A stretch of 64,000 nt of DNA from Kribbella soli. GTDB lineage: Bacteria; Actinomycetota; Actinomycetes; Propionibacteriales; Kribbellaceae. The notes under the pieces were generated by a model. That model was not told where the DNA came from and made no database searches. It was given only the letters and a program-made list of their open reading frames with translations. A program made the position numbers and the translations under genes. Numbering within the stretch: the stretch's first letter is position 1; each line of letters begins with the position of its first letter. Where the stretch lies: positions 434,001-498,000 of the forward strand of contig NZ_SJJZ01000002.1 of the NCBI RefSeq assembly GCF_004331345.1, written 5' to 3'. This document shows positions 26,500 through 35,539 of this stretch, piece after piece.

Positions 26500-28052
26500 T
26501 GGCCCTCCTCCAACAGCTCGATCGCCGGGTTGTAGTACGCCGACGACTTGCGCGCGACCCCGTCCAGACCACGACCGGCGTCCTGCGGACGTTTCATCAG
26601 GCCGAAGGTGCCGTCGCCGATCGCGTTCAGCAGGCCGTCGTCGACGATCCGGTCCAGCAGCTCGACCGACTCGCCGAGGACCTGGCGGGCGCGGGACGCG
26701 ATGAACCCGTTCGGCTCCGGCCGGAAGTCCTCGTGAAGGTTGCCCGCGGCACCCAACACGTAGCGGACGTTCTGCAGCGCCAGGTCGCGGTCCGAGATCC
26801 ACGGCGTCACGACGGCCTCGGTCATCATGCCGACCAGCAGGATGCCCTGCCCGGTCATCGCACCGACCAGGTTGAAGAACCCGTCCAGCAGGTACCCGCG
26901 GAACACGTCGCCGGTCATGTGCCGGGTCGGCGGCATCCACTTCAGCGGCGCGTTCGGGAACAGCTGCCGCGCCAGCATCGCGTGCGCGAGCTCGAGCCGG
27001 AACGAGTCCGGGATGTCCGGGTTGATCTCGAACGCGTGCCCGAGACCCAGCTGCCAGTCCTCGAGCCCGGCCTCCTTGGCGAAGTACTCGTTCAGCAGCT
27101 GCGAGACCGTCACCGTGTGCGCGGCCTCGACCGCGTCCGCGGTGGTCAGGTAGTTGTCCTCGCCGGTGTTGATGATGATCCCGGCGCGGGCGTGGATCTG
27201 GCGGCTGAACCGCTGGTCGACGAACGTCCGGATCGGGTTGATGTCGCGGAAGAGGATCCCGTACATCGAGTCGTTCAGCATCATGTCGAGCCGCTCGAGC
27301 CCGGCCAGCGTCGCGATCTCCGGCATGCACAGGCCGGACGCGTAGTTGGTCAGCCGCACGTAGCGGCCGAGCTCCTTCGACGACTCGTCCAGCGCGGCCC
27401 GCATCAGCCGGAAGTTCTCCTGCGTCGCGTACGTGCCGGCGAACCCTTCGCGGGTCGCGCCCTCCGGCACGTAGTCGAGCAGCGACTGACCCGTCGACCG
27501 GATCACCGCGATGATGTCGGCGCCCTCGCGCGCGGCTGCCTGCGCCTGCGGGATGTCCTCGTAGATGTCGCCGGTGGCAACGATCAGGTAGATCCACGGC
27601 CGCTGCTCCGGGTCACCGTGGCGCTTGATCAGCCGGTCCCGCTCGCGCCGCCGCCCGTCGATCCGCTTCATCCCGGCGGCCGCCGCCTTGCGTGCGGCGG
27701 ACCGAGCCCGTACGGCGTCACGGCCCTCGGGCATCCGGAACGTCACGGAACCCGACGCGGCCTTCTGCGCTAGCACTGCTAGGTCCTCAGCCTCGCCACG
27801 GAGCAGCGCATCCCACACGGGCAGCGCGAGCCCGTGGTCGAGGCCGACGTCCGCGCGCACGGTGTCCGCGAGCCGGTTCACCCACGGGATGCCTTCGGTG
27901 TCGGCACCGGTCAGCCCGGCGAGCCGCAGTACCGCTCGCTCGACCGACACCGTGGTGTGCTGCCGGGCGAGGTTGACGATCGGCTTGCCCGCCTTGCGCG
28001 CGAGGCTGCGCGCCTTCCGGACAGTGACTGGATCGAGGTCCAGCTTCTTCAT
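26496..28052 (-). CDS. kamD: Lysine 5,6-aminomutase, alpha subunit
   Basis: A 518-aa TIM-barrel subunit with long stretches matching clostridial KamD, for example YLIVATGDIYEDIPQAQAAA, GTYATQENFRLMRAALDE, LFRDINPIRTFVDQRFSR and INTGEDNYLTTADAVEAAHT. The ATG at 28052 overlaps the stop of the amidohydrolase (ATGA) and has GAGGG about 9 nt upstream; an ATG at 28061 is the alternative. It binds PLP and B12 together with KamE. One of the window's 14-bp CTAG-containing sites lies inside it. Confidence 0.94.
   Translation of the reverse strand: MKKLDLDPVTVRKARSLARKAGKPIVNLARQHTTVSVERAVLRLAGLTGADTEGIPWVNRLADTVRADVGLDHGLALPVWDALLRGEAEDLAVLAQKAASGSVTFRMPEGRDAVRARSAARKAAAAGMKRIDGRRRERDRLIKRHGDPEQRPWIYLIVATGDIYEDIPQAQAAAREGADIIAVIRSTGQSLLDYVPEGATREGFAGTYATQENFRLMRAALDESSKELGRYVRLTNYASGLCMPEIATLAGLERLDMMLNDSMYGILFRDINPIRTFVDQRFSRQIHARAGIIINTGEDNYLTTADAVEAAHTVTVSQLLNEYFAKEAGLEDWQLGLGHAFEINPDIPDSFRLELAHAMLARQLFPNAPLKWMPPTRHMTGDVFRGYLLDGFFNLVGAMTGQGILLVGMMTEAVVTPWISDRDLALQNVRYVLGAAGNLHEDFRPEPNGFIASRARQVLGESVELLDRIVDDGLLNAIGDGTFGLMKRPQDAGRGLDGVARKSSAYYNPAIELLEEGQ
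27769..27782 (+). repeat. 14-bp GCTAGCRCTGCTAG site, copy 2
   Basis: GCTAGCACTGCTAG inside kamD. On the coding strand it reads CTA-GCA-GTG-CTA (L-A-V-L), with two rare CTA codons. Confidence 0.6.
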
Positions 28053-29635
28053 GTTGGCCATCCCTCGGCTTCGTACACGACGCGGCCGCCAACGGTCGTC
28101 CGCAGGCAGGTAGGTGTTCCCTGGGTCAGATCCGGCAGCACCGGTACACCGGCACGCGGGTCCGTCGACCACGCAGCGACGCGCGTGTCCGGTGTCTGGA
28201 CGACGAGGTCGGCATCGCTCTGCCAGATCGCGTACGTCGCGGCCGTGCTGGGCGCGAGCACTCCGGCGTCATCGATCCCCGCGGCCCGCCAGCCGCCTCG
28301 TGTATGCGCCTGGAACGCTGCGCGGACGGTGATCCGCTCCGACTGCTCATGGTGGAACGCTGCCGCCCGCACGGCCTCCCAGCCACCCACCTCCGTCACC
28401 GGTGCATCGGAGCCGAACGCGAGTACGACGCCCGCACGGGCCAGCGAACCGAACGGGTTCATCCCGCGCCAGCGGTCGCCGACGCGCTCGGCGTACATGC
28501 CGTCCGGGCCGCCCCACAGGGCGTCGAACCTCGGTTGCACACTCGCCACCACGCCGCAGCGCGCGAGCGTCGCGATTGTTGCCTCGTCCGCCATTTCGAC
28601 GTGCTCGAGCCGGTGCCGCGCCGCAACGAGCGCCTGCACGCCGACCTTCTCGGCGGCGAGCTCGAAACCGCGCGCGATGTTGTCGAGCGCCTGGTCGCCG
28701 ATGCAGTGGAAACCTGCCTGCACGTTCCGCTCGGTGCAGGCGATCACGTGCTCGGCGATCTGCTCCGCCGTCAGGTACGCGTGGCCGCGGTGGTCGGCGC
28801 GATCGGCGTACGGCTCCCGCAAAGCCGCCGTACGCGAGCCGAGGGCACCGTCTGCGTTCAGGTCACCGGCAAGACCGGCGAGGCCGTAGGTGCCGAGGTG
28901 CTCGAACGCGCCCGGTTCGCCCCAGTACAGCGTCGCGGCCAGACCGAGCTGCTCGGCCGTCTCGCGCACGATCGGCAGTTCCCACAACGGCCCGATGTGC
29001 GGTGCGGCCATCTCGTGGAACGCACCGATTCCCTTGGCTGCCATGGCCTTCAGCGCGGCCTCGATGTCCTGCCGCCGCTGATCCGGTCCGATCAGGTCGC
29101 CGAGAGCATCCCGTACGGCGTGATTCGCGGAGCGCTCCACGCGGCCGGTCTCGTCGTACCCCTCTTGATCCTTCGCCACGGGGACGAGGGCCGACGAGAT
29201 GACGCCGGAGTGGCCGTCGATGCGGGACAGATAGACGCGGCGGCCGCCGCCTGCGCGGTCGAGCTCCTCGACGGTCGGCGGGCGACCTTCCGGCCAGGCG
29301 GTCTCGTCCCAGCCGGCGCTGTCGATGACCGCGTCCTCCGGGAGGTTCGCGGCGAATGCTGCGAGCCGATCGAGCGCGTCCGTCAACGAGGTCGTGCCGG
29401 CAAGGTCGAGTCCGGTCAGCACCGCGCCGGCACCGGCCGTGTGGACGTGGGCGTCGACGAACGCCGGCGTCACCAGCTTGCCGTCGAGGTCGATCACCTC
29501 GTCCGCGCCGTCGGCGTACGAACTCGCGCCGGTGTCGTCACCGAGCCAGGTCACCACCCCGTCGTCGAACGCGATCGCGGTCGCGTGGGGGTCGGCGGGC
29601 GAGTAGACGGAACCGTTCGTCAGAAGTGTGCGCAC
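28049..29635 (-). CDS. YtcJ-like amidohydrolase inside the lysine operon
   Basis: A 528-aa amidohydrolase family 3 protein. The metal site is recognisable: VDAHVHTAGAG near residue 60, FHCIGDQALDN (His), HRLEHVEMAD (His) and FGSDAPVTE (Asp). Such enzymes hydrolyse amide or carbamoyl bonds of small molecules. It is embedded between kdd and kamD with an ATGA overlap and a 3-bp gap, so it is co-translated with the lysine enzymes although no step of the known pathway needs it. Deacylation of an N-acyl-lysine or a blocked intermediate is a possibility only. Confidence 0.85.
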   Translation of the reverse strand: MRTLLTNGSVYSPADPHATAIAFDDGVVTWLGDDTGASSYADGADEVIDLDGKLVTPAFVDAHVHTAGAGAVLTGLDLAGTTSLTDALDRLAAFAANLPEDAVIDSAGWDETAWPEGRPPTVEELDRAGGGRRVYLSRIDGHSGVISSALVPVAKDQEGYDETGRVERSANHAVRDALGDLIGPDQRRQDIEAALKAMAAKGIGAFHEMAAPHIGPLWELPIVRETAEQLGLAATLYWGEPGAFEHLGTYGLAGLAGDLNADGALGSRTAALREPYADRADHRGHAYLTAEQIAEHVIACTERNVQAGFHCIGDQALDNIARGFELAAEKVGVQALVAARHRLEHVEMADEATIATLARCGVVASVQPRFDALWGGPDGMYAERVGDRWRGMNPFGSLARAGVVLAFGSDAPVTEVGGWEAVRAAAFHHEQSERITVRAAFQAHTRGGWRAAGIDDAGVLAPSTAATYAIWQSDADLVVQTPDTRVAAWSTDPRAGVPVLPDLTQGTPTCLRTTVGGRVVYEAEGWPT

Positions 29636-29638
29636 GGC

Positions 29639-30682
29639 CTAATCCTCCGCCAGCCTGCTCTCGAACAGACCACGGACACCCGGCTCGGTCCGCAACAGCT
29701 CCATCGCATAGTCCGCATGCCCGGGCACGTACCCGTTGCCGACCAGCATCGTGACGTCGGCGGCGAGCCCCTCCGCGCCGAGCGCGGCCGCGGAGAACGA
29801 GGTCGCCATCGAGAAGAAGATCACGGTGCCGCCGGCCGCCGTCGACAGGACGGCTCCGTGCTCACACCCCGGTACGTCGACGCACACCACGGTGATGTCC
29901 GCGGGTCCACCGGCCTCCTCGACCGCCTTCGCCAGAGCCACCGGATCGCGGGCGTCGGCCAGCGTCACGACATCGGCCAGACCGGCTGCGGTCAGGCGAT
30001 CCTGCTCATGCTCGACCGGCACCACACCGATCGTGCGAGCAGCCCCGGCCGCGCGGGCGGCGGCCAGCGACAGCGACCCGGATTTACCTGCGCCGCCAAT
30101 TACTGACACGACAGGCTTTATGCCTTTATCGACATACGATCGCACCACCCGAGCGGTCAGCGCCGGGGCGCCGCAGACGTCCATCACGGCCAGCGACAGC
30201 TCCGGCTTCAGGTCGTCGGGCAGCTTCGCGACGATCGACCGCGCGAACAGGATCGCGTGCCCCTGCGCGGGTACCTGCTCGCTCTTGCCGTCCCAGTCCC
30301 GCAGTTCGTCGGTGATCTGCAATGGGGTCAGCGTGAGCGAGACGAGGGTCGCGACCCGGTCGCCCTTGCGGACCCCGAGCGGCGAGTCCGGGCCGGCCTC
30401 GTCGACCACGCCGACGAGCATGCCGCCGGAGCCGGTGACCGGGTTCTGCATCTTGCCGCGGGCCTCGATGATGTCCAGCACCGCGCGGCGGATCGCCGTA
30501 CCGTCACCGCCGTGCTGTTCGGCGAGCTGGCGGTACGACGCGGCGTCCAGGTTCAGCCGCTCGACGGCGATGCGGACCTCGTCGGGCCAGATCCCGGGAC
30601 GTGCGTCGAGTCTCTCCGCCGCCTGCGGCAACACGCCGGACGGCGCGAGTACACGGTGCAGTCCTACCGGGCTCGATGACAC
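29639..30682 (-). CDS. kdd: L-erythro-3,5-diaminohexanoate dehydrogenase
   Basis: A 347-aa NAD-dependent oxidative deaminase that turns 3,5-diaminohexanoate into 5-amino-3-oxohexanoate. It matches Kdd in the N-terminal GxHRVLAPSGVLPQAA region and has a Rossmann motif (VSVIGGAGKSGSLSLAAARAAGA, about residues 190-212), followed by VCVDVPGCEHGAV. GTG at 30682 follows GGAGG by 4 nt. First gene of the minus-strand operon, divergent from kamA. Confidence 0.92.
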   Translation of the reverse strand: MSSSPVGLHRVLAPSGVLPQAAERLDARPGIWPDEVRIAVERLNLDAASYRQLAEQHGGDGTAIRRAVLDIIEARGKMQNPVTGSGGMLVGVVDEAGPDSPLGVRKGDRVATLVSLTLTPLQITDELRDWDGKSEQVPAQGHAILFARSIVAKLPDDLKPELSLAVMDVCGAPALTARVVRSYVDKGIKPVVSVIGGAGKSGSLSLAAARAAGAARTIGVVPVEHEQDRLTAAGLADVVTLADARDPVALAKAVEEAGGPADITVVCVDVPGCEHGAVLSTAAGGTVIFFSMATSFSAAALGAEGLAADVTMLVGNGYVPGHADYAMELLRTEPGVRGLFESRLAED

Positions 30683-30838
30683 GGATCCTCCTGTGCGGCC
30701 AAGGCTGTGCGGTCGGGCAAAATACTACTCACAGCGCGTCGTGACGGGAATTCTTGCGGCGTACTGTTGCATATAGGGGAAGTTCTATCGCTATCCTCAC
30801 ATGAGACAGCAATACCCCCGAAGCCCCGCGGAGGACCC
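30683..30838. promoter_or_regulatory. Divergent kdd/kamA promoter region
   Basis: This 156-bp AT-richer gap must drive both halves of the lysine cluster. On the minus strand TTCCCG (30745-30750) and TAGTAT (30722-30727), 17 bp apart, are a plausible kdd promoter. On the plus strand GGAGG (30830-30834) precedes the kamA GTG. No clear operator palindrome was found. Confidence 0.4.
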
Positions 30839-32305
30839 GTGACCGACCTGATCACCCCGGAGCTGGCTCGTTCGGAGCAGCCTGGCGACGGTCAGCCGTA
30901 CCTGTACCGGCGTGCCGAGCTGGTCGAGCCGGACTGGACCCGGCTGCCCGGCTGGAAGGACGTCACGGCCGAGGAGTGGCGCTCGGTGCAGTGGCAACGG
31001 TCGCATTGCGTGAAGAACGTGAAGCAGTTGCGTGAGGTCATGGGCGACCTGCTCGAGGACCGGCTGTACGACGATCTGACCCGCGACCAGGCCGAGCGCG
31101 CCACGATGTCGATGCTGCTGCCGCCGCAGATGCTGAACACGATCGTTCCTTCCGGTGCGGCCGACTACACGGAGGCGTTCTACGCCGACCCGGTCCGCCG
31201 CTACATGCTGCCGGTGTTCAGCGACCGCCGTTCCGACTGGCCGTCGCACCCGCACGCGGCCCGGGACTCGCTGCACGAGCACGAGATGTGGGCCACGGAG
31301 GGGTTGACCCACCGCTACCCGACCAAGGTCCTCGCGGAGATCCTGCCGACGTGTCCGCAGTACTGCGGTCACTGCACCCGGATGGACCTGGTCGGGAACT
31401 CGACGCCGGTGATCGACAAGCTGAAGTTCGTCGCCAAGCCGCAGACCCGGCTCGACGACATGCTCGACTACCTACGCCGTACGCCGGGAGTCCGGGACGT
31501 CGTCGTCTCCGGCGGCGACGTGGCGAACATGCCCTGGCCGCGGCTCGAGACGTTCCTGACCAACCTGCTGGAGATCGAGAACATCCGCGACATCCGGCTG
31601 GCCACCAAGGCGCTGATGGGGATGCCGCAGCACTGGCTGTCCTCCGACGTCCTGGGTGGGGTGGAGCGGGTGGCGCGGCTCGCGCGGGATCGCGGCGTCA
31701 TGCTCGCGATGCATACGCATGTGAACGCGGCGCAGTCCGTGACGCCGCTGGTCGCCGAGGCGTCGAAGGCGATGCTCGAGGCCGGTCTGCGGGACGTGCG
31801 GAACCAGGGCGTGCTGATGCGCGGCGTCAACGACTCGATCCCGCAGCTGCTCGACCTGTGCTTCGCGTTGCTCGACGGCGCGAACATCACGCCGTACTAC
31901 TTCTACATGTGCGACATGATCCCGTTCTCGGAGCACTGGCGGGTGTCGGTCCGCGACGCACAGCACCTGCAGCACGGCATCCTCGGCTACCTCCCCGGCT
32001 TCGCGACCCCGCGGATCGTGTGCGACGTCCCGTACGTCGGCAAGCGCTGGGTGCACCAGCTGTCCGAGTACGACGAGGTCCGCGGCATCTCGTACTGGAA
32101 GAAGAACTACCGCACCGGCATCGAACAGCAGGACCCTGAGGCGCTGAACCGCACCTACGAGTACTACGACCCGATCGACACCCTCCCTGCCGAAGGCCAG
32201 GACTGGTGGACCCAGCACGCCGGCAACCACCTGGCCGAAGCCGAAGCCCGCGCCGCCGCCTCCCGCACCGCCGCCGAGGCCCAGAAACTCCTCGACATCA
32301 ACTGA
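30839..32305 (+). CDS. kamA: Lysine 2,3-aminomutase (radical SAM)
   Basis: A 488-aa radical-SAM/PLP enzyme that converts L-lysine to L-beta-lysine. The cluster motif is CPQYCGHC (Cys172, 176, 179). Asp359 (YMCDMIPFSEHW) and Asp396 (VCDVPYVGK) fit the two substrate-binding aspartates of the clostridial enzyme, and Lys402 is the likely PLP lysine; the clostridial DAPGGGGK becomes DVPYVGK, one residue shorter. The tail after this point is also divergent, so this is a distinct actinobacterial branch. GTG start with GGAGG 4 nt upstream. Confidence 0.9.
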   Translation: MTDLITPELARSEQPGDGQPYLYRRAELVEPDWTRLPGWKDVTAEEWRSVQWQRSHCVKNVKQLREVMGDLLEDRLYDDLTRDQAERATMSMLLPPQMLNTIVPSGAADYTEAFYADPVRRYMLPVFSDRRSDWPSHPHAARDSLHEHEMWATEGLTHRYPTKVLAEILPTCPQYCGHCTRMDLVGNSTPVIDKLKFVAKPQTRLDDMLDYLRRTPGVRDVVVSGGDVANMPWPRLETFLTNLLEIENIRDIRLATKALMGMPQHWLSSDVLGGVERVARLARDRGVMLAMHTHVNAAQSVTPLVAEASKAMLEAGLRDVRNQGVLMRGVNDSIPQLLDLCFALLDGANITPYYFYMCDMIPFSEHWRVSVRDAQHLQHGILGYLPGFATPRIVCDVPYVGKRWVHQLSEYDEVRGISYWKKNYRTGIEQQDPEALNRTYEYYDPIDTLPAEGQDWWTQHAGNHLAEAEARAAASRTAAEAQKLLDIN

Positions 32306-32315
32306 CCCCCAGGCC

Positions 32316-32354
32316 GCCTTCGGTGCCACTTATGCAGGGGATGGCACCGAAGGC
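32316..32354 (+). terminator. Terminator-like hairpin after kamA
   Basis: GCCTTCGGTGCCA and TGGCACCGAAGGC are perfect 13-bp arms around a 13-nt loop, 10 bp after the kamA stop. Confidence 0.7.
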
Positions 32355-32487
32355 TTGCAACTTCCTGCAATTCGCTCTTCGTGACCCACTAGATGCACAC
32401 GGCAACCGTTAGCATCTCCGATCGTCCGGTCAACCGATCTGGGGAGCGCCTGATCACGGACGTCCAGACGGGCGATCTACTCCGGAG

Positions 32488-32933
32488 TACAGCGGCTATC
32501 CGATGCGGTTCGTTGCCTCAAGTAACAAACAGCTCAGTGTCTGGGAACGGCCGTCGGCCGGAGCCGGCTGGCGGTTGACCTTCATCGTGCCGCCCAGCGC
32601 AGGGCAGAAGGTGCCGGACGTCGGCAGTGTGAGAGAGGTCGCACCAACTGCGGCAGCCGGACTGGTCGAGTCGCCGTCGGTCGCGGCCACGAAGTTCGCA
32701 GGCCTCCTCACGGTCGGTGCGAAGTCGCCGGACGCGACGTTGTTCGCACCAACTCCAGAGGTCAGCAAGCTGCAGCAGAATCTGGCGACCGACCACGCGA
32801 CAGTCGACACTCGCTACATCCTCGCGGTGACGGACACCTTCAGGTGCTCGCCTTCTTCACGCTGACCGACGCGAATGTGATGCCTTCGCGGTTCGGCGCG
32901 ATGTGGCCCGTTGGTCAGACGGGCGGGTACTGA
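32488..32933 (+). pseudogene. Decayed partial copy of the neighbouring membrane/lipoprotein gene
   Basis: The frame YSGYPMRFVAS ... VWERPSAGAGW ... VAATKFAGLLTVGAKSPDATLFAPTPEVSKL ... LAVTDTF parallels AAYPMSFVSNSG ... VWERETAGSPW ... VAATSLATYLTGGAKSPRAAAFQPNADITEM ... LSISDTF of the gene at 33053. At about 32842 the match jumps to another frame (QVLAFFTLTDANVMP) and ends at 32931-32933. The N-terminal two thirds of the parent are missing and no good start is visible. Tandem duplication followed by decay, or a failed copy, explains this best. Confidence 0.6.
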
Positions 32934-33052
32934 CGTCTGGACTTGGTGCGGGTTGTAGGCCCGGGGCGTTCGGTGGGCTGGGGTGGGGTTAGCATCACGC
33001 GTCTGTTTGTCGAGCGGTGTGTCTGGGGCATGCCGCGAACTCGGGAGTTCTT

Positions 33053-34873
33053 GTGCGGGTGATCCGCAGGATATTCGGCGTACTGCTGGCTTTGATCGGG
33101 TTGATCGTCGCGGTTGTTGGTGGTGCGGCGGCGTTCTGGTTGATCGGGCCGGACAACACGGTTCAGTCTGGTGAACAGCATCTGAGCAGCAAGGGGCTTG
33201 CGATCGCGAGTACGCCGGATCTGCTGAACCGGCATGGTCCGGTACTGCACGTCGACGTACGGTCGACGAAGAATCAGCCGGTGTTCGTCGGGGTGGCTCG
33301 GGACTTCGACGTCAGCAGCTATCTGAAGGGTTTCGCGCACACGAAGCTCGTGCAGGTGCAGTATCCGATCGCGTTGTCGACGCAGGACGAGAAGGGTACG
33401 GCGGGTCCGCTCGCGGCGCCGGACACGCTCGACTGGTGGGTCGCGAAGGCGAACGGCACCGGTACGCAGTCGATCGCGTGGCCGATCGAGGACGGCCCGT
33501 ACGACGTCGTCGTCATGAACGCCGACGGGAAGACGGCTCCCGACGTACAGGTCGACCTGGGCATCGAGATCCCGAAAGCGTTTGCGAGCGCGCTGGGCGT
33601 GTTCGCCGTCGGGATCGTTCTGCTTGCCCTCGGCATCCTCCTCGTCCTCTTCCGCCGCCGTCCAGCCAAACCCCAGCACGGCGAGCCGGCGCATCTCCCC
33701 CACGCCCAGGACAACTCTCAGTCCCCGCAGGCTCAGTACCCACCGACCCAGCCCGCGCCGGTCCAGTACCCGCCCGCGCAAGGTGCACCGCCCGCACGTC
33801 CCCCGATGCCGACCGGTCCACAACACCAGGGCCAACCAGTCCAAGGCCAGCCTGTCCAGCAACCACCCCACGGTCAGCCTCAGCGGCCTGCGGGTGGTGG
33901 GGCGATTCGTCGGGTGATTGTTGGCGGGCTGGCGTTCGGGTTGGTGTCGGGTTGTGCGGCGGTTCCGCAGGCGGACAGTGTGACGGCGCTCACCCGGCCG
34001 GCGATCACAGACTCGGCCGCGGTGGCGGTGATCAAGCACTACAACGTCGTGAACAACAAGGCGAACAGCACCCGCGACGACAAGCTCATCGCGACCGTTG
34101 AAGGCGGCAACCTTGTTCGCGAGAGCCAAGCCGGATACGAAATCGACCGCGTCGCCAAGGACAAGCCCACAGGCCCATTCGTCTACACCAACCCGGTGAT
34201 CGGCGCGCCGCAGTCCGCCGCCTATCCGATGAGCTTCGTCAGCAACTCAGGCATCTCAACCAACAAGGCCTACCGCCACCTCGGCGTGTGGGAGCGCGAG
34301 ACCGCCGGCAGCCCGTGGATGATCACGTTCGCCGCAGGTGTGAAGACGGCCGTCAAACTCCCGGACTTCACCGGCCTCCGCGCAGCGACGAAGGCCGACG
34401 ACACCAGGCTCGCGGCCGCCCCGCAGGTCGCCGCGACCAGCCTGGCGACGTACCTGACCGGCGGTGCCAAGTCACCGCGCGCCGCCGCGTTCCAGCCGAA
34501 CGCGGACATCACGGAGATGCTTGCGGGCATCGTGAGCAACAGGGCCGCGAAGGCGAAGAAGCGCGGATCAACCCTGAGCATCAGCGACACGTTCACGGCA
34601 CCAGAGCAGTCGCCCGCGTTCGTCACCAAGTCCGGTACGGCGGTGGTGTTCGTCTCGCTCAACCACGAGTACACGCTGGTGCCGGGCGTCAACTGGCGCT
34701 ACTGGTGGGACGGGATGCCGGAGAACGCGTTCAGCCCGAAGTCGGTCATGTACTACAACCGCCTCACCTCGGAGACGATCCACGACGCCGTGCTGGTCAT
34801 CCCGCCGAAGGGCAAAGGCAAGATCCAGGTCGCGTCCTTCGAGTCCCAGGTCGTCGCCGCCGGCGGTTCCTGA
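33053..34873 (+). CDS. Two-part membrane protein with internal lipobox-like segment, unknown function
   Basis: A 606-aa protein. Residues 5-32 form a membrane segment, about 33-180 an exterior domain, about 180-205 a second segment, then a Pro/Gln-rich linker (about 215-285). At about residue 290 a signal-like stretch RRVIVGGLAFGLVSGCAAV contains a lipobox (VSGC), followed by a 300-aa extracytoplasmic-looking domain. It looks like a fusion of a membrane-protein gene and a lipoprotein gene. GTG start with GGGAG 5 nt upstream. No family recognised. The pseudogene upstream resembles its last third. Confidence 0.7.
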   Translation: MRVIRRIFGVLLALIGLIVAVVGGAAAFWLIGPDNTVQSGEQHLSSKGLAIASTPDLLNRHGPVLHVDVRSTKNQPVFVGVARDFDVSSYLKGFAHTKLVQVQYPIALSTQDEKGTAGPLAAPDTLDWWVAKANGTGTQSIAWPIEDGPYDVVVMNADGKTAPDVQVDLGIEIPKAFASALGVFAVGIVLLALGILLVLFRRRPAKPQHGEPAHLPHAQDNSQSPQAQYPPTQPAPVQYPPAQGAPPARPPMPTGPQHQGQPVQGQPVQQPPHGQPQRPAGGGAIRRVIVGGLAFGLVSGCAAVPQADSVTALTRPAITDSAAVAVIKHYNVVNNKANSTRDDKLIATVEGGNLVRESQAGYEIDRVAKDKPTGPFVYTNPVIGAPQSAAYPMSFVSNSGISTNKAYRHLGVWERETAGSPWMITFAAGVKTAVKLPDFTGLRAATKADDTRLAAAPQVAATSLATYLTGGAKSPRAAAFQPNADITEMLAGIVSNRAAKAKKRGSTLSISDTFTAPEQSPAFVTKSGTAVVFVSLNHEYTLVPGVNWRYWWDGMPENAFSPKSVMYYNRLTSETIHDAVLVIPPKGKGKIQVASFESQVVAAGGS

Positions 34874-34879
34874 GCCAGG

Positions 34880-35539
34880 TCAGGCGAGATAGGTCGTGAG
34901 TTCGGCGTACGTCGTGATCGTCGGGCCGGACCAGCTCGGGTCGCTGTCGGCGTGCTCGATGGTGCGGATCGCGTGCATGCCGAGGGAGGCGGCGGCCGGG
35001 AGCTCGTTGTCGTTGCCGTCGCCAACGTAGATGCAGTCGCCGGGGTCGGCGCCGAGTGCCGCGCAGGCGGTCTCGTAGATCGCCGGCTCCGGTTTGGCGG
35101 CGCCGACCTCGGCGGAGAACGCGGTCGCGTCGAAGTACTGAGCGAGCGGGCTGGTCGGCCACTGGACCTGGGTTTCGGCGGTGATGTTGCTGACCAGCCC
35201 GATCCGCCAGCCCGCCGCCTTGAACGCGGCCAATGTCTCCAGCGTCGCCACAGGCGCTCGGCCGAGCAGCCGCTGGGCGAGCGCCCGGCGCAGGCCCGTT
35301 GCCTCCTGCACCTGTTCGTCGGTCGGCGTACCACCGCACCGCTCGGCGATCACCCGCAATGTGCTCGGCAGATCGCCGTACGCACCGATGAACCGCTCGT
35401 ACGACGACGCGTCGAACGCTCGCTGGAACGCCACGGCATCGACCCCGAGCACGGCGCCCATCCGCGCATTGACTCCGTCCCGCTCGGCGTCCCCACCCGA
35501 GACCAGCGTGCTGAACAGGTCGCTGAGCAGGACCTTCAC
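34880..35539 (-). CDS. HAD-superfamily hydrolase
   Basis: A 219-aa HAD enzyme. Motif I is LSDLFSTLV, with the nucleophile Asp; the usual second Asp is Phe, a pattern of the haloacid-dehalogenase-like branch rather than classic phosphatases. A helical cap follows, then LVSNIT (motif II), Lys in GAAKPEPAIYE (motif III) and IYVGDGNDNE (motif IV). The substrate is unknown. The GTG start overlaps the stop of the Lrp-type regulator (GTGA), so the two form an operon. Confidence 0.85.
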   Translation of the reverse strand: MKVLLSDLFSTLVSGGDAERDGVNARMGAVLGVDAVAFQRAFDASSYERFIGAYGDLPSTLRVIAERCGGTPTDEQVQEATGLRRALAQRLLGRAPVATLETLAAFKAAGWRIGLVSNITAETQVQWPTSPLAQYFDATAFSAEVGAAKPEPAIYETACAALGADPGDCIYVGDGNDNELPAAASLGMHAIRTIEHADSDPSWSGPTITTYAELTTYLA

